NCBI RefSeq assembly: GCF_003244315.1
Contig: NZ_QKWH01000014.1
Span: 1-64,000, forward strand
Length of the DNA: 64,000 bases
Source: Xylanimonas oleitrophica
GTDB lineage: Bacteria; Actinomycetota; Actinomycetes; Actinomycetales; Cellulomonadaceae
Reading direction: 5' to 3'
Within the stretch, counting starts at the first letter, position 1, and every line of letters starts with the position of its first letter. Both the position numbers and the translations under genes were made by a program. Positions 36,361 to 46,558 of this stretch are shown here, in pieces. The notes under the pieces were generated by a model. It was given only the letters and a program-made list of their open reading frames with translations, searched no databases and was not told the origin of the DNA.

Positions 36361-36423
36361 ACGCACGCCCCTCGAAGCCGTAACCTTCTGGTCACAGAGA
36401 GGTTCGCTTCGAGGGGCGTGCGT
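36361..36423 (+). terminator. Long hairpin after tpiA
   Basis: A perfect 17-bp stem joins 36361-36377 (ACGCACGCCCCTCGAAG) to 36407-36423. The 29-base loop has its own AACCT/AGGTT pairing. It ends the gap-pgk-tpiA operon 13 bases after the tpiA stop, and a TAGGCT (36428-36433) right behind it may start secG transcription. Confidence 0.75.
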
Positions 36424-36507
36424 CACTTAGGCTGGACCAGCCGGGGGACCGGCACCATCGCACGGGGTGGCCCGTGCACGACGAACGAGACGGACGACCG
36501 AGGACAC

Positions 36508-36750
36508 ATGGACGCGCTGCGCATCATCCTCCAGGTCCTGCTGGTGCTCACCAGCGGGTTCCTGACCCTGCTGATCCTGCTGCACAAGGGCAAGGGCGGG
36601 GGCCTGTCCGACATGTTCGGTGGCGGCATCTCCGCCGGGGCGGGCAGCTCTGGCGTCGCCGAGCGCAACCTCAACCGCATCACGATCAGCTTCGCCGTCG
36701 TCTGGACGGTCGTGATCGTGCTGCTCGGCCTGATCCAGAAGGTCGCCTGA
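36508..36750 (+). CDS. secG: Preprotein translocase subunit SecG
   Basis: A small auxiliary subunit of the SecYEG channel with 80 residues and two membrane helices (IILQVLLVLTSGFLTLLILL and ITISFAVVWTVVIVLLGLI) joined by a Gly-rich loop, HKGKGGGLSDMFGGG, the family hallmark. The ATG at 36508 (MDALRII) gives the normal size; the longer frame from 36418 is mostly leader. The place after tpiA is conserved in actinobacteria. Confidence 0.92.
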   Translation: MDALRIILQVLLVLTSGFLTLLILLHKGKGGGLSDMFGGGISAGAGSSGVAERNLNRITISFAVVWTVVIVLLGLIQKVA

Positions 36751-36893
36751 ACCAAGGCCTGTCCAGCGAGGCCCGGCCACGGGGCGGTGGCCACAGCTGG
36801 GGACCATGCCGCCGGGAGGGGGTCGGCGGTCCCGAGGAGGACAGAGAGCCCGCGCGGGACTACGCGTGGGTGCGAAGGTGAGGTCGACGCATC

Positions 36894-37253
36894 GTGGCAT
36901 CTGCCGGTCATGCGATCCGGGGTTCGCGCGTTGGCGCGGGACCCATGGGTGAGACGGAGCGCGGAGACGTCGCTCCGCGGACACGCGTCTCCTACTGGTG
37001 TGCGAACGGGCACGAGACGACGCCCGCTTTCGCCCTGGCTCATGACGTGGAGCCGCCCGAGAGCTGGGACTGCCCGCGGTGCGGCTTCCCGGCCGGGCTG
37101 GACAGGACGGCCCCTCCGCCGCCGGTCCGCAACGAGCCCTACAAGACGCACCTGGCGTACGTGAAGGAGCGGCGCTCGGACGCCGACGGCGCCGCCCTGC
37201 TCGACGAGGCGCTCAAGGCGCTGCGTCGGCGCCGCGGCGAGGTGCTCGCCTGA
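36894..37253 (+). CDS. rbpA: RNA polymerase-binding protein RbpA
   Basis: Binds RNA polymerase and the principal sigma factor and stimulates open-complex formation; specific to actinobacteria. The 119 residues follow the Streptomyces pattern closely: IRGSRVGAGPMGETERGD, YWCANGHET and WDCPRCGFPAG (four metal-ligand candidates, so the zinc form), then EPYKTHLAYVKERRSDADG and a basic C-terminal helix. The GTG at 36894 has GGTGAGG about 10 bases upstream. It is convergent with pgl across a long perfect hairpin. Confidence 0.94.
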   Translation: MASAGHAIRGSRVGAGPMGETERGDVAPRTRVSYWCANGHETTPAFALAHDVEPPESWDCPRCGFPAGLDRTAPPPPVRNEPYKTHLAYVKERRSDADGAALLDEALKALRRRRGEVLA

Positions 37254-37280
37254 CACAGGCGGTTCCTGCGCGTCGTCCCT

Positions 37281-37335
37281 GAGGCACGAGAACGGCCGCC
37301 CCTCCTCGCGGGAGGGGCGGCCGTTCTCGTGCCTC
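37281..37335. terminator. 25-bp perfect hairpin between convergent rbpA and pgl
   Basis: Bases 37281-37305 pair perfectly with 37311-37335 around a five-base loop (TCGCG). The arm begins GAGGCACGAGAACGG. It ends six bases before the pgl stop and serves both strands. This is the longest perfect stem noticed in the window. Confidence 0.85.
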
Positions 37336-37340
37336 AAGCC

Positions 37341-38093
37341 TTACGGAGCGTCGGCCGCAGCCGTGTCCAGGAGCCAGAGGGTCTGCTCGGTGCCCGTGGC
37401 CCCGGCGGCCGGGACCTCGCTCACGGGCTGGCCCGCCAGGGCGGCCGCGGCCCGCTCCGCCTTCTCCGCACCGGCGGCCACGACCCAGACCTCGCGCGCG
37501 GCCGTGATGGCGTCGAACGTGAGCGACACCCGCTCGGGCGGCGGCTTGGGGGAGCCGTGCACGCCCACGGCCGTGCCGCCGGCCTGCAACGCCTCGTGCC
37601 CGGGGAACAGGGACGCGACGTGGCCGTCGGGCCCCATGCCCAGCAGGAGCACGTCGAAGGCCGGCACCGGCACCTCGGCGCCCTCGGGAGCGAAGGCTGC
37701 GAGCTGCTCGGCGTAGGCCGCCGCGGACTCTTCCGGGGAGGCCGCGACGTCGGGACCGGGCATCGGGTGCACGTTGGCCTCGGGCAGCCCCGCGGACGCG
37801 ACGAGGGCGTCGACGAGCGCCTCGCGCGCTTGCGTCTCGTTGCGGTCGGCGTGCCCGCTGGGCACGAACCGCTCGTCCCCCCACCACAGGTGCACGCCTG
37901 TCCAGTCCACGGCGCGCACGAGCGGGCTGACCGCCGCTGCTGCGAGCGTCTTGATCCCCACGGTGCCGCCCGTGAGCACCACGTGCACCGGGCGGCGGAC
38001 GGACTGCACGTCGAGCACCCGCGTGAGCAGCCGGGCGGCTGCGGCCTGCGCGAGGACGTCGGCGTCGGGATGGACGACGACGAGCCGGCTCAC
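37341..38093 (-). CDS. pgl: 6-phosphogluconolactonase
   Basis: Hydrolyses 6-phosphogluconolactone, the second step of the oxidative pentose phosphate pathway. The 250 residues include VVLTGGTVGIKTLAA, the signature WWGDERFVPSGHADRNE, and LLLGMGPDGHVASLFPGH with the catalytic His region, then RVSLTFDAI. The GTG at 38093 overlaps the opcA stop (GTGA). It is the last gene of the tal-zwf-opcA-pgl unit. Confidence 0.94.
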   Translation of the reverse strand: MSRLVVVHPDADVLAQAAAARLLTRVLDVQSVRRPVHVVLTGGTVGIKTLAAAAVSPLVRAVDWTGVHLWWGDERFVPSGHADRNETQAREALVDALVASAGLPEANVHPMPGPDVAASPEESAAAYAEQLAAFAPEGAEVPVPAFDVLLLGMGPDGHVASLFPGHEALQAGGTAVGVHGSPKPPPERVSLTFDAITAAREVWVVAAGAEKAERAAAALAGQPVSEVPAAGATGTEQTLWLLDTAAADAP

Positions 38094-39031
38094 GCGGTCA
38101 CCTTCTGGGCCTCGGCGTCCACCAGCGGCAGGCCCTTGGTGAGGACCTCCTCGTAGATCTCGTCGGGGTCGAGCCGGCGCAGCTCCTCGATGAGGGCCTC
38201 GTTGAGCTTGCGGACGGGCAGGGCGATGCGGCGGTCGGGCTTGCCCGTCTCGGAGATCGTCACGACACGGCTGTCGGGCCGGTCGAGGACGATCGAGCCG
38301 GTGCGGCGCTCGAGCGTCACCCGCGTGATGGCGGTGGCGCCCTCGTGGTGCACGATGCGGGCCGGGCAGCGCAGGCGGGCCGACAACCACGCGGCCAGCA
38401 GGTCGAGCGAGGTGTGGCCCGGCTCGCCCTCCACGGTCACCGACTGGACCGGCTCGAACGGCGGCTGCTCCACGGCGGCTGCGATCAGCCCGCGCCAGAG
38501 CGTCACGCGGGCCCAGGCCAGGTCGGTGTCCCCGGTGGCGTAGTTCTCGGCGAGCGTGCGGATCATGCCCTCGGGGTCACCGGCCATGATGGAGTCGGTG
38601 ACACGGCGCTGTGCCATGCGGCCCACCGGGTCCTTGGACGGCGCCTCGGGCGCCTCCCGGGGCCACCACACGACGATGGGGGCGTCCGGCAGGAGCAGGG
38701 GCATGACGACGGCGTCGGGCTGCTCGCGCAGCGGGCCGGACGTCTTGAGGATGACCACCTCGGACGCCCCGGCGTCGCTGCCCACGCGGATCTGCGCGTC
38801 CAGCCGGGCCTCGTCCGCCGGGCCGTCGGAGGCGGCGACCACGAGCACGCGGCACGGGTGCTCGCGGCTCGCGTCGTTGGCGGCCTCGACGGCGAGCTCG
38901 ACGTCCTTCTCGTCCGCGACGACCACGAGGGTCAGCACACGGCCGAGGGCGACCGCGCCGCCCTCGTCGCGCAGGTCTACCAGGCGCTTGTCGACCGCCG
39001 TCGTGGTGGTCTTCGGCATGTCGATGATCAC
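38090..39031 (-). CDS. opcA: Glucose-6-phosphate dehydrogenase assembly protein OpcA
   Basis: An assembly or allosteric partner of Zwf known in cyanobacteria and actinobacteria; it has no enzyme activity of its own. The 313 residues include the N-terminal [21 protein letters not shown], the middle segment LLLPDAPIVVWWPREAPEAPSKDPVGRMAQRRVTDS and TDLAWARVTLWRGLIAAAVEQP. The GTG at 39031 overlaps the zwf TGA, and its own TGA overlaps the pgl start, so stoichiometry with Zwf is tied by coupling. Confidence 0.93.
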   Translation of the reverse strand: MIIDMPKTTTTAVDKRLVDLRDEGGAVALGRVLTLVVVADEKDVELAVEAANDASREHPCRVLVVAASDGPADEARLDAQIRVGSDAGASEVVILKTSGPLREQPDAVVMPLLLPDAPIVVWWPREAPEAPSKDPVGRMAQRRVTDSIMAGDPEGMIRTLAENYATGDTDLAWARVTLWRGLIAAAVEQPPFEPVQSVTVEGEPGHTSLDLLAAWLSARLRCPARIVHHEGATAITRVTLERRTGSIVLDRPDSRVVTISETGKPDRRIALPVRKLNEALIEELRRLDPDEIYEEVLTKGLPLVDAEAQKVTA

Positions 39032-40569
39032 GGTCGCCTCCAGGAACGTCCGTCACGGGCCATCATGGCGTCGGCCGAGGGCGGTCCCCACGTGCCGGCG
39101 GGGTACTGCTCCGGCTTGCCCTTGCCCGCCCAGTAGTCGATGACGGGGTCGAGGATCTTCCAGGAGAGCTCGACCTCCTCGCGCGTGGGGAACAGCGGCG
39201 GGTCGCCCAGCAGCACGTCGAGGATGAGACGCTCGTAGGCCTCGGGGGAGGACTCGGTGAACGAGTGCCCGTACCCGAAGTCCATCGTGACGTCGCGCAC
39301 CTCCATGGCCGTCCCGGGCACCTTGGCACCGAACCTCAGGGTGACGCCCTCGTCGGGCTGGACCCGGATGACCAGCGCGTTGTTGCCGAGGTCGGAGGCC
39401 AGCGAGGACTCGAACGGCAGGTGGGGTGCCTTCTTGAAGACGACGGCCACCTCGGTGACGCGGCGTCCGAGCCGCTTGCCGGTGCGCAGGTAGAACGGGA
39501 CGCCCGCCCACCGGCGGTTGTCGATGTCGAGCCGCACGGCGGCGAACGTCTCCGTCGTGGAGTCGGGGTTGAACCCCTCCTCCTCGAGGAACCCGACGAC
39601 CTTCTCGCCGCCCTGCCAGGCCGAGGCGTACTGGCCGCGGGCCGTGTGTCGGCCGAGGTCACGGGGCAGCCGCACGGACGAGAGCACCTTGATCTTCTCG
39701 GCGCGCAACGCCTGCGCGTCGAAGTTCACCGGCTCCTCCATCGCCACGAGCGCCAGGAGCTGGAGCAGGTGGTTCTGGATGACGTCGCGGGCCGCGCCGA
39801 TCCCGTCGTAGTAGCCGGCGCGGCCGCCGATGCCGATGTCCTCGGCCATGGTGATCTGGACGTGGTCCACGTAGTGGGCGTTCCAGAGCGGCTCGAACAT
39901 CTGGTTGGCGAAGCGCAGCGCCAGCAGGTTCTGGACGGTCTCCTTGCCCAGGTAGTGGTCGATGCGGAACACCGATTCCTGGTCGAACACCTCGGACACG
40001 ACGGCGTCGAGCTCCTGGGCGGACTCGAGATCGTGACCGAACGGCTTCTCGATCACCACGCGACGCCAGGAGCCCTCCTGCGGCGTGGACAGTCCGTGCT
40101 TCTGGAGCTGGCTGACCACCACGGGGAAGGCGCCGGGCGGTACCGAGAGGTAGAACGCGTGGTTGCCGCCCGTGCCGCGCTCCTCGTCGAGCTTCTCGAC
40201 GGTCTGGCGCAGGTTCTCGAACGCGGTGTCGTCGTCGAAGGAGCCCTGCACGAACCGGATGCCCTCGGCGAGCTGCTCCCACGTGGCCTCGCGGAACGGC
40301 GTGCGCGCGTGCTCCTTGACGGAGTCGTGCACGATCTTCGCGAAGTCCTGGTCCTCCCAGTCACGGCGGGCGAACCCGGTGAGGGCGAAGCCCGGCGGCA
40401 GGAGGCCACGGTTGGCGAGGTCGTAGACCGCCGGCATGAGCTTCTTGCGCGACAGGTCGCCGGTGACGCCGAAGATGACGAGGCCGCTGGGTCCCGCGAT
40501 GCGCGGCAGGCGCAGGTCGCGGGGATCGCGCAGCGGGTTGTGCTCGGCCGAGATCTTGGCCGGCCTCAC
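39028..40569 (-). CDS. zwf: Glucose-6-phosphate 1-dehydrogenase
   Basis: First enzyme of the oxidative pentose phosphate pathway, making NADPH. The 513 residues show the nucleotide fold [33 protein letters not shown], the active-site signature [20 protein letters not shown] and a C-terminal substrate domain. The GTG at 40569 overlaps the tal stop (GTGA); the long open frame above it is a shadow of tal. The C-terminus overlaps the opcA start. Confidence 0.96.
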   Translation of the reverse strand: MRPAKISAEHNPLRDPRDLRLPRIAGPSGLVIFGVTGDLSRKKLMPAVYDLANRGLLPPGFALTGFARRDWEDQDFAKIVHDSVKEHARTPFREATWEQLAEGIRFVQGSFDDDTAFENLRQTVEKLDEERGTGGNHAFYLSVPPGAFPVVVSQLQKHGLSTPQEGSWRRVVIEKPFGHDLESAQELDAVVSEVFDQESVFRIDHYLGKETVQNLLALRFANQMFEPLWNAHYVDHVQITMAEDIGIGGRAGYYDGIGAARDVIQNHLLQLLALVAMEEPVNFDAQALRAEKIKVLSSVRLPRDLGRHTARGQYASAWQGGEKVVGFLEEEGFNPDSTTETFAAVRLDIDNRRWAGVPFYLRTGKRLGRRVTEVAVVFKKAPHLPFESSLASDLGNNALVIRVQPDEGVTLRFGAKVPGTAMEVRDVTMDFGYGHSFTESSPEAYERLILDVLLGDPPLFPTREEVELSWKILDPVIDYWAGKGKPEQYPAGTWGPPSADAMMARDGRSWRRP

Positions 40570-41699
40570 CGGGCACCACCGGCGGAGTCCAGGCCCGCCC
40601 TGGTCGTGGTGAGCAGCTCGTCCCAGCTGACCTCGAACTTGGAGACGCCCTCCTCCTCGAGCTGGCGGGTGACCTCCTCCAGGGAGATGCCGACGGCCTC
40701 GATGGCGGCGATGGTGGCCGCGGCCTCCTCGGCGGTGCCGCTCACGGTGTCGCCGAGGACGATGCCGTGGTCGGCGAAGGCGTCGAGCGTGGAGCCCGGC
40801 ATGGTGTTCACGACGCCGGCGACGACGAGCTCGTCGACGTACATGGTGTCGCGGTAGTCCGGGTTCTTGACGCCGGTCGAGGCCCACAGGGGGCGCTGCG
40901 GCCTGGCGCCGGCAGCCTCGAGGGCCTTCCACCGGTCGGAGGAGAACACCTCCTCGTAGGCGGCGTAGGCGAGCCGGGCGTTGGCCACGGCGGCCTTGCC
41001 GCGCAGCTCGAGGGCCTCGGGCGTCCCGATCGCGTCGAGCCGCTTGTCGATCTCGGTGTCGACACGCGAGACGAAGAAGGAGGCGACGGAACCCACGGGC
41101 GCGAGGTCGTGGCCGTTGGCCTGAGCCTGCTCGAGCCCGTCGAGGAAGGCGTCCATCACGGCGCGGTAGCGCTCGATCGAGAAGATGAGGGTGACGTTGA
41201 CGCTGATGCCCTTGGCCAGCGTGGCGGTGATGGCCGGCAGGCCCTCGACCGTGGCGGGGATCTTGATCATGACGTTCGGGCGGTCGACCGTGGTCCACAG
41301 CCGCTCGGCCACGGCGGTCGTCGCGTCGGTGTCCCTGGCGAGGCGCGGGTCCACCTCGATCGACACGCGGCCGTCCACCGTGCCCGTGGCGTCGTACACA
41401 GGACGCAGCACGTCCGCGGCCTCGCGCACGTCGTCGGTGGTGATCCGCTCGACGGCGGACTCGACGTCGGTGCCGGCCAGCTCCTGCAGCGCGCCGTCGT
41501 AGGCGTCGCCCTTGGACATGGCGGAGGCGAAGATCGTCGGGTTCGTGGTCACCCCGACGACGTCCTTCTCGGTGAGCAGCTTGGCGAGCGCGCCGCTGCG
41601 CAGCAGCTCGCGCGACAGGTCGTCGAGCCAGATCGACACGCCGGCCTCCGAGAGCCGGCGGGTGGGACGGGTGTCGCTGGTGTCCGTGGGGGTCGTCAT
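40566..41699 (-). CDS. tal: Transaldolase
   Basis: Transfers a dihydroxyacetone unit between sugar phosphates in the non-oxidative pentose phosphate branch. The 377 residues are the longer actinobacterial/cyanobacterial type. The Schiff-base lysine lies in [16 protein letters not shown]. Other marks are [50 protein letters not shown] and [14 protein letters not shown]. The ATG at 41699 has AGGAAGG about 10 bases upstream. It heads the coupled tal-zwf-opcA-pgl unit and is separated from tkt by a terminator hairpin. Confidence 0.95.
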   Translation of the reverse strand: MTTPTDTSDTRPTRRLSEAGVSIWLDDLSRELLRSGALAKLLTEKDVVGVTTNPTIFASAMSKGDAYDGALQELAGTDVESAVERITTDDVREAADVLRPVYDATGTVDGRVSIEVDPRLARDTDATTAVAERLWTTVDRPNVMIKIPATVEGLPAITATLAKGISVNVTLIFSIERYRAVMDAFLDGLEQAQANGHDLAPVGSVASFFVSRVDTEIDKRLDAIGTPEALELRGKAAVANARLAYAAYEEVFSSDRWKALEAAGARPQRPLWASTGVKNPDYRDTMYVDELVVAGVVNTMPGSTLDAFADHGIVLGDTVSGTAEEAAATIAAIEAVGISLEEVTRQLEEEGVSKFEVSWDELLTTTRAGLDSAGGAR

Positions 41700-41800
41700 G
41701 GGTGCAGACCTTCCTGATCTCTCGTGCCTGGTCGCTCGTGACTGCGGGCGGCCCGGGTCTCGCTGCGGTCCGTGGTGGGGCGCGGTGGACGCCCCGGGGT

Positions 41801-41830
41801 GGCGGTGGCCGGCGCGCGCCGGCCACCGCC
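41801..41830 (-). terminator. tkt terminator
   Basis: A perfect 13-bp stem, GGCGGTGGCCGGC (41801-41813)/GCCGGCCACCGCC (41818-41830), has a GCGC tetraloop, seven bases past the tkt stop on the minus strand. The tal-zwf-opcA-pgl genes therefore probably have their own promoter in 41700-41800. Confidence 0.75.
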
Positions 41831-41837
41831 GTCGGGG

Positions 41838-44003
41838 TCAGAGCTGGTCGCCGGTGCCACCCACCGACTCGACCGCGTCGGCGCCGGGAGCCGTGCCGCC
41901 CGTGGCGGCGGCGATCGACTCGCGGGCGGCGGCGGCCACGGCCTCGGCCGTGATGCCGAACTCGCGGTACAGCGTCTGGTAGTCGGCCGAGGCACCGTAG
42001 TGCTCGAGCGACACGCTGCGGCCGGCGTCGCCGACGTACTCGCGCCAGCCCTGGCGGATGCCGGCCTCGACCGAGACGCGGGCCTTGACGGCCGCGGGGA
42101 GCACCGACTCGCGGTACGCCTCGTCCTGCTTGTCGAACCACTCGAGGCTCGGGGCCGAGACGACGCGGGCCTTGACGCCCTCGGCGGCGAGCTGCTCGCG
42201 CGCCTGCACGGCCAGCTGCACCTCGGAGCCGGTGCCGATGAGGATCACGTCGGGCGTGCCGTCGGTGTCGAGGAGCGTGTAGGCGCCCTTGAGGGTGCCC
42301 TCGGCGCTCGCGAAGCCGTCCTCGCCGCGCGGGAACGTGGGCACGTTCTGGCGGGTGAGGATGAGGCCGGCCGGGTTGTCCGTGTTCTCCAGGACGCCGC
42401 GCCAGGCCCACGCGGTCTCGTTCGCGTCCGCGGGCCGGACCACGTCGAGGCCGGGGATGGCGCGCAGGGCGGCCAGGTGCTCCACCGGCTGGTGCGTGGG
42501 GCCGTCCTCGCCGAGGCCGATCGAGTCGTGCGTCCAGACGAACGTCGTCGGGATCTCCATGAGCGCGGCCAGGCGGACGGCGGCGCGCATGTAGTCGGAG
42601 AACTGGAGGAACGTGCCGCCGTAGGGGCGGGTCAGGCCGTGCAGCACGATGCCGTTGAGGATCGAGCCCATGCCGTGCTCACGGATGCCGAAGTGGAGCG
42701 TGCGCCCGTACTCGTGACCCGGGAACTTCTTGGTGGCGTGCTCGACCGGGACGAACGAGGGCTCGCCGTCCATCGTCGTGTTGTTGGAGCCGGCGAGGTC
42801 CGCGGAGCCGCCCCACAGCTCGGGCAGCACGTCCTTGAGGGCCGAGAGCACCTTGCCCGACGCGGCACGCGTGGCGACGCCCTTCTCGCTCGCCTCGAAG
42901 ACGGGCAGCGACTGCTCCCAGCCCTCCGGCAGCTCGCGGGCCGAGAGGCGCTCCAGGAGGGCGGCGGCCTCGGGGGCCGCTGCCTTCCACGCGGAGAACG
43001 CGGTCTCCCACGCCTGACGCTGGGCCGACTGCCGCTCGGCGACGGCACGGGTGTGCGCGAGGACCTCGTCGTCGATGTGGAACGACTTCTCCGGGTCGAG
43101 GCCCAGGATCTCCTTGAGGCCCTTGATCTCGTCCGCGCCCATGGCGGAGCCGTGGATGCCACCGGTGTTCTGCTTGGTGGGCGAGGGCCAGCCGATGATG
43201 GTGCGCAGGTCGATGATCGACGGGCGGTCGGTCTCCGCCTTGGCTGCCTCGATCGCCGCGGCCAGCGCCTCGACGTCCTCGGCGTACCCGGTGCCGCCCT
43301 GCGTCCAGTCGACGCGCTGGGTGTGCCAGCCGTAGGCCTCGTAGCGGGCCAGGACGTCCTCGGTGAACGCGATGTCGGTGTCGTCCTCGATCGAGATCTT
43401 GTTGTCGTCCCAGATCACGACGAGGTTGCCGAGCTGCTGGTGGCCGGCGAGCGAGGAGGCCTCGGAGGTCACGCCCTCCTGCAGGTCGCCGTCGGAGGCG
43501 ATGACGTAGACGTGGTGGTCGAACGGGGACTCGCCCGGGGCGGCGGAGGGGTCGAGCAGGCCGCGCTCGCGGCGGGCGGCGAAGGCCATGCCCACGGCCG
43601 AGGCGAGGCCCTGGCCGAGCGGGCCGGTGGTGATCTCGACGCCGGCGGTGTGCTTGTACTCGGGGTGGCCCGGGGTCTTGGAGCCCCAGGTGCGCAGCGC
43701 CGCGATGTCCTCCATCTCCAGGCCGTAGCCGGCCAGGAAGAGCTGGAGGTAGATGGTCAGAGAGGAGTGGCCCGCGGACAGCACGAAGCGGTCGCGGCCC
43801 ACCCAGTGCGGGTCGGCCGGGTCGTGGCGCATCGCCTTCTGGAACAGGAGGTAGGCGGCCGGGGCCAGCGAGATCGCCGTGCCCGGGTGCCCGTTGCCGA
43901 CCTTCTCGACGGCGTCGGCGGCCAGGGCCTTGATGGCCTTGACCGCGCGCTCGTCGAGCTCAGTCCAGTCGAGCGGCTTGAGGGCGGGGTCGAACGTGCT
44001 CAC
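41838..44003 (-). CDS. tkt: Transketolase
   Basis: A thiamine-diphosphate enzyme moving two-carbon units in the pentose phosphate pathway. The 721 residues hold the N-terminal cofactor domain ([57 protein letters not shown] with the GDG...N-type motif, [10 protein letters not shown]), the central Pyr domain ([16 protein letters not shown] with the conserved Glu, [20 protein letters not shown]) and the C-terminal domain. The GTG at 44003 ([13 protein letters not shown]) has GAGG eight bases upstream; the longer frame to 44168 is non-coding leader. It is divergent from ctaB. Confidence 0.97.
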   Translation of the reverse strand: MSTFDPALKPLDWTELDERAVKAIKALAADAVEKVGNGHPGTAISLAPAAYLLFQKAMRHDPADPHWVGRDRFVLSAGHSSLTIYLQLFLAGYGLEMEDIAALRTWGSKTPGHPEYKHTAGVEITTGPLGQGLASAVGMAFAARRERGLLDPSAAPGESPFDHHVYVIASDGDLQEGVTSEASSLAGHQQLGNLVVIWDDNKISIEDDTDIAFTEDVLARYEAYGWHTQRVDWTQGGTGYAEDVEALAAAIEAAKAETDRPSIIDLRTIIGWPSPTKQNTGGIHGSAMGADEIKGLKEILGLDPEKSFHIDDEVLAHTRAVAERQSAQRQAWETAFSAWKAAAPEAAALLERLSARELPEGWEQSLPVFEASEKGVATRAASGKVLSALKDVLPELWGGSADLAGSNNTTMDGEPSFVPVEHATKKFPGHEYGRTLHFGIREHGMGSILNGIVLHGLTRPYGGTFLQFSDYMRAAVRLAALMEIPTTFVWTHDSIGLGEDGPTHQPVEHLAALRAIPGLDVVRPADANETAWAWRGVLENTDNPAGLILTRQNVPTFPRGEDGFASAEGTLKGAYTLLDTDGTPDVILIGTGSEVQLAVQAREQLAAEGVKARVVSAPSLEWFDKQDEAYRESVLPAAVKARVSVEAGIRQGWREYVGDAGRSVSLEHYGASADYQTLYREFGITAEAVAAAARESIAAATGGTAPGADAVESVGGTGDQL

Positions 44004-44364
44004 GTATGCCTCATTCCTGCCCGGGGACATGGCCCCGGGGTCGTGGTGCTTGCTAGCCAGATCCGAGTGCCAACGCGCAGGTCCGGGCAGTGACGTCACG
44101 GCGGGGGAGAGTCCTGGCCACGGCGGCGGCGAGTAGCGGTTCCAGCGTATATCGAGGGGCGCCACCACGATCGTCGTGACCGCCGTGAGCGGCGCGCCAG
44201 GGAAGAGACCGGGCGCCGCGCCGCGGGTTCCCGCCGGGCGGAGGGGGATTCGTCACACCCCGGTTGGGGCCGCCGGGCAGGTGAGGGGGCCGTAGGATGA
44301 TCGAGTCCCCGGCACCTCGACCCGGGGCGAGCCGCGACCAGCGAGGAACGGAACAGCGACGCGC
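44004..44364. other. 361-bp divergent intergenic region, tkt / ctaB
   Basis: No gene is seen. On the minus strand TATACG (44151-44146) is a candidate -10 for tkt with a leader of about 130 bases. On the plus strand TAGGAT (44293-44298) is a candidate -10 for ctaB, about 66 bases before its GTG. No convincing -35, operator or riboswitch is recognised. Confidence 0.5.
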
Positions 44365-45384
44365 GTGAGCACGAGCCAGACGACGACCACGGGGGCGGAG
44401 CGTCCCCGCACGGCCGCGACCCGGGCCGCGCGCGTGCCGCAGGACGGCCGCGCCGACGTCGTCGGGAGCCTCCGGCGCCTGCGCGGGCCCCTGCTGCACC
44501 TGCGAGACCGGGCGGCGGCCTACGTCGCCCTCACCAAGCCGCGCATCATCGAGCTGCTGCTGGTGACGACGATCCCCACGATGATCCTCGCCGAGCGGGG
44601 GCTGCCCCCGCTGTCCCTGGTGCTGCTGACCCTGGTGGGCGGAGCGCTGGCGGCCGGGTCGGCGAACGCGTTCAACATGTACCTCGACCGGGACATCGAC
44701 AAGCTGATGAACCGGACCAAGCGGCGCCCCCTCGTGACGGGGGAGATCACCCCGCGCGCGGCGCTCGTCTTCGCCACGGTGCTCGGCGTGGTGGCCCTCG
44801 TGTGGTTCGCGCTGCTCGTCAACCTCGCCTCGGCCTGGCTGACCTTCGCCGCGATCGCGATCTACGTGGTCGGCTACACGATGATCCTCAAGCGCCGCAC
44901 CCCTCAGAACATCGTCTGGGGCGGGATCGCCGGCTGCATGCCCGTGTTCATCGGGTGGGCGGCGGTCACCGGCGGCCTCTCGTGGGCGGCCGTGGCCCTG
45001 TTCGGCGTGGTGTTCTTCTGGACGCCGCCGCACTACTGGCCGCTGTCGGTGAAGTTCAAGCAGGACTACGCCACGGCGGGGGTGCCCATGCTCCCCGTGG
45101 TCGCCTCCGACCGCCGCGTGGCGGTCGAGATGGTGGCCTACACCGCCGCGATGGTGGCGTGCTCGTTCGCGCTGGTGCCGCTCGCCGGGATGACATGGGT
45201 CTACACCGTCGTCGCCGTGGCGCTCGCGCTGTGGTTCGGCTGGCAGACGTGGTCGATGCTCGACCACGCCCGCAAGGGCCGCACCAAGACGGGCAAGGTG
45301 GCGATGGGCGTCTTCCACGCCTCGATCACCTACCTGACGATCCTCTTCGTGGCCGTCGCGGTCGACGTGTTCCTGCCCTTCTGA
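44365..45384 (+). CDS. ctaB: Protoheme IX farnesyltransferase (heme O synthase)
   Basis: A membrane UbiA-family prenyltransferase that adds a farnesyl group to heme b for cytochrome oxidase. The 339 residues have an N-terminal cytosolic extension (1-50) and about nine helices. The first Asp-rich motif is [23 protein letters not shown], and the second region is [29 protein letters not shown]. The GTG at 44365 is the start. The position opposite tkt is conserved in actinobacteria. Confidence 0.95.
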   Translation: MSTSQTTTTGAERPRTAATRAARVPQDGRADVVGSLRRLRGPLLHLRDRAAAYVALTKPRIIELLLVTTIPTMILAERGLPPLSLVLLTLVGGALAAGSANAFNMYLDRDIDKLMNRTKRRPLVTGEITPRAALVFATVLGVVALVWFALLVNLASAWLTFAAIAIYVVGYTMILKRRTPQNIVWGGIAGCMPVFIGWAAVTGGLSWAAVALFGVVFFWTPPHYWPLSVKFKQDYATAGVPMLPVVASDRRVAVEMVAYTAAMVACSFALVPLAGMTWVYTVVAVALALWFGWQTWSMLDHARKGRTKTGKVAMGVFHASITYLTILFVAVAVDVFLPF

Positions 45385-45451
45385 CGTCGGTTCCGCCCTC
45401 GCACGGCGGGGCGTCCCCGGTCCCGCGCCCCCGCGGCGGCATCATCGCCCC

Positions 45452-46426
45452 GTGAGCACCAGCGCCGTCGTCACCAGCGGTCCCCTCGAGGCGGCGCTCG
45501 ACGACTACCTCGCCCACCTGCGCGTCGAGCGCGGGCTGTCGGCGAACACCACGGCCGCCTACCGCCGCGACCTCGCGCGCTACGTGCGTCACCTCGAGTC
45601 GCTGGGCCGCACCTCGGTCGGTGCCGTCTCGGAGGCCGACGTCGTCGCGTACGTGACCGTGGTCCGGGAAGGGACCGACGGCGGCGCCCGGCTCTCGCCG
45701 GCCTCGACGGCGCGAGCGCTGGCCGCGGTGCGCGGCTGGCACCGGTTCGCCCACGCGGAAGGGCTGGCGACCCACGACCCTTCCGCCGAGGTCCGCGCTC
45801 CCACGCAGCTGCGCCGGCTCCCGCACGCCCTGAGCGTGGACGCCGTCACCCGCCTCCTCGACGCCGCCGGTCAGGGCGACGGCCCCCTCCCGCTGCGCGA
45901 CCGTGCCCTGCTGGAGCTGCTGTACTCGACCGGCGGGCGCATCAGCGAGGTCGTGGGGCTCGACGTCGACGCGGTCGGGTGGCTCGACGGTGCGCTCCCG
46001 GGGTCGGGGACCGGCGCCGACGCCGTCGTGCGGCTGCACGGCAAGGGCGACAAGCAGCGGGTGGTCCCGGTGGGCTCCTACGCGCGCGAGGCGCTCGACG
46101 CCTACCTGGTGCGTTCCCGTCCCGGTCTGGCGGCGTCGGGCACGGGGACGCCCGCGCTGTTCCTGAACACCCGGGGGCGGCGCCTGTCCCGGCAGAGCGC
46201 CTGGGCGGTGCTGCAGGCCGCCTCGGAGAAGGCCGGCCTCCAGAACGTCTCCCCGCACACGCTGCGCCACTCGTTCGCCACCCACCTGCTCCAGGGCGGC
46301 GCCGACGTCCGCGTGGTCCAGGAGCTGCTCGGGCACGCCTCGGTGACCACCACGCAGATCTACACGATGGTCACGCCCGACACGCTGCGCGAGGTCTACG
46401 CGGCAGCGCACCCGCGCGCCCTGTAG
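45452..46426 (+). CDS. xerD: Tyrosine recombinase XerD
   Basis: Resolves chromosome dimers at dif with XerC. The 324 residues have the SAM-like N-terminal DNA-binding domain ([34 protein letters not shown]) and the catalytic domain with Arg in [12 protein letters not shown], Lys in [26 protein letters not shown] (HxxR), the [14 protein letters not shown] His and the nucleophile Tyr. The GTG at 45452 is the start. It sits just upstream of parA-scpA-scpB, a conserved chromosome-maintenance neighbourhood, rather than beside a mobile element, which supports XerD over a phage integrase. Confidence 0.94.
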   Translation: MSTSAVVTSGPLEAALDDYLAHLRVERGLSANTTAAYRRDLARYVRHLESLGRTSVGAVSEADVVAYVTVVREGTDGGARLSPASTARALAAVRGWHRFAHAEGLATHDPSAEVRAPTQLRRLPHALSVDAVTRLLDAAGQGDGPLPLRDRALLELLYSTGGRISEVVGLDVDAVGWLDGALPGSGTGADAVVRLHGKGDKQRVVPVGSYAREALDAYLVRSRPGLAASGTGTPALFLNTRGRRLSRQSAWAVLQAASEKAGLQNVSPHTLRHSFATHLLQGGADVRVVQELLGHASVTTTQIYTMVTPDTLREVYAAAHPRAL

Positions 46427-46545
46427 CGCTACCGGGCAGGCGGCGAGGCAGGGGTGAGCGATTGCGCCGGCCAGCACGGTCGGGGTGCTGCCGTGGGGTC
46501 GCGGCGCGCCGGGGCGCGGCCGCCGGCCGCCGCCGAGGGCTGAGG

Positions 46546-46551
46546 TAGCGT
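46546..46551 (+). promoter_or_regulatory. -10 element TAGCGT of leaderless parA
   Basis: TAGCGT ends seven bases before the GTG at 46559. No ribosome-binding site is seen. Confidence 0.55.
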
Positions 46552-46558
46552 GTCGAGC

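Noticed and set aside
39028-42411. A 1,127-codon minus-strand frame covering zwf and beyond
   Set aside because: Only the zwf part has family motifs; the rest is the wrong frame of tal and tkt.
41772-44093. A 773-codon plus-strand frame opposite tkt
   Set aside because: It mirrors the tkt coding strand and has no recognisable domain; transketolase on the minus strand is unambiguous.
45452-46426. The tyrosine recombinase as a phage or island integrase
   Set aside because: The adjacent parA-scpA-scpB order and the full XerD-type sequence support chromosomal XerD; no att sites or phage genes are present.
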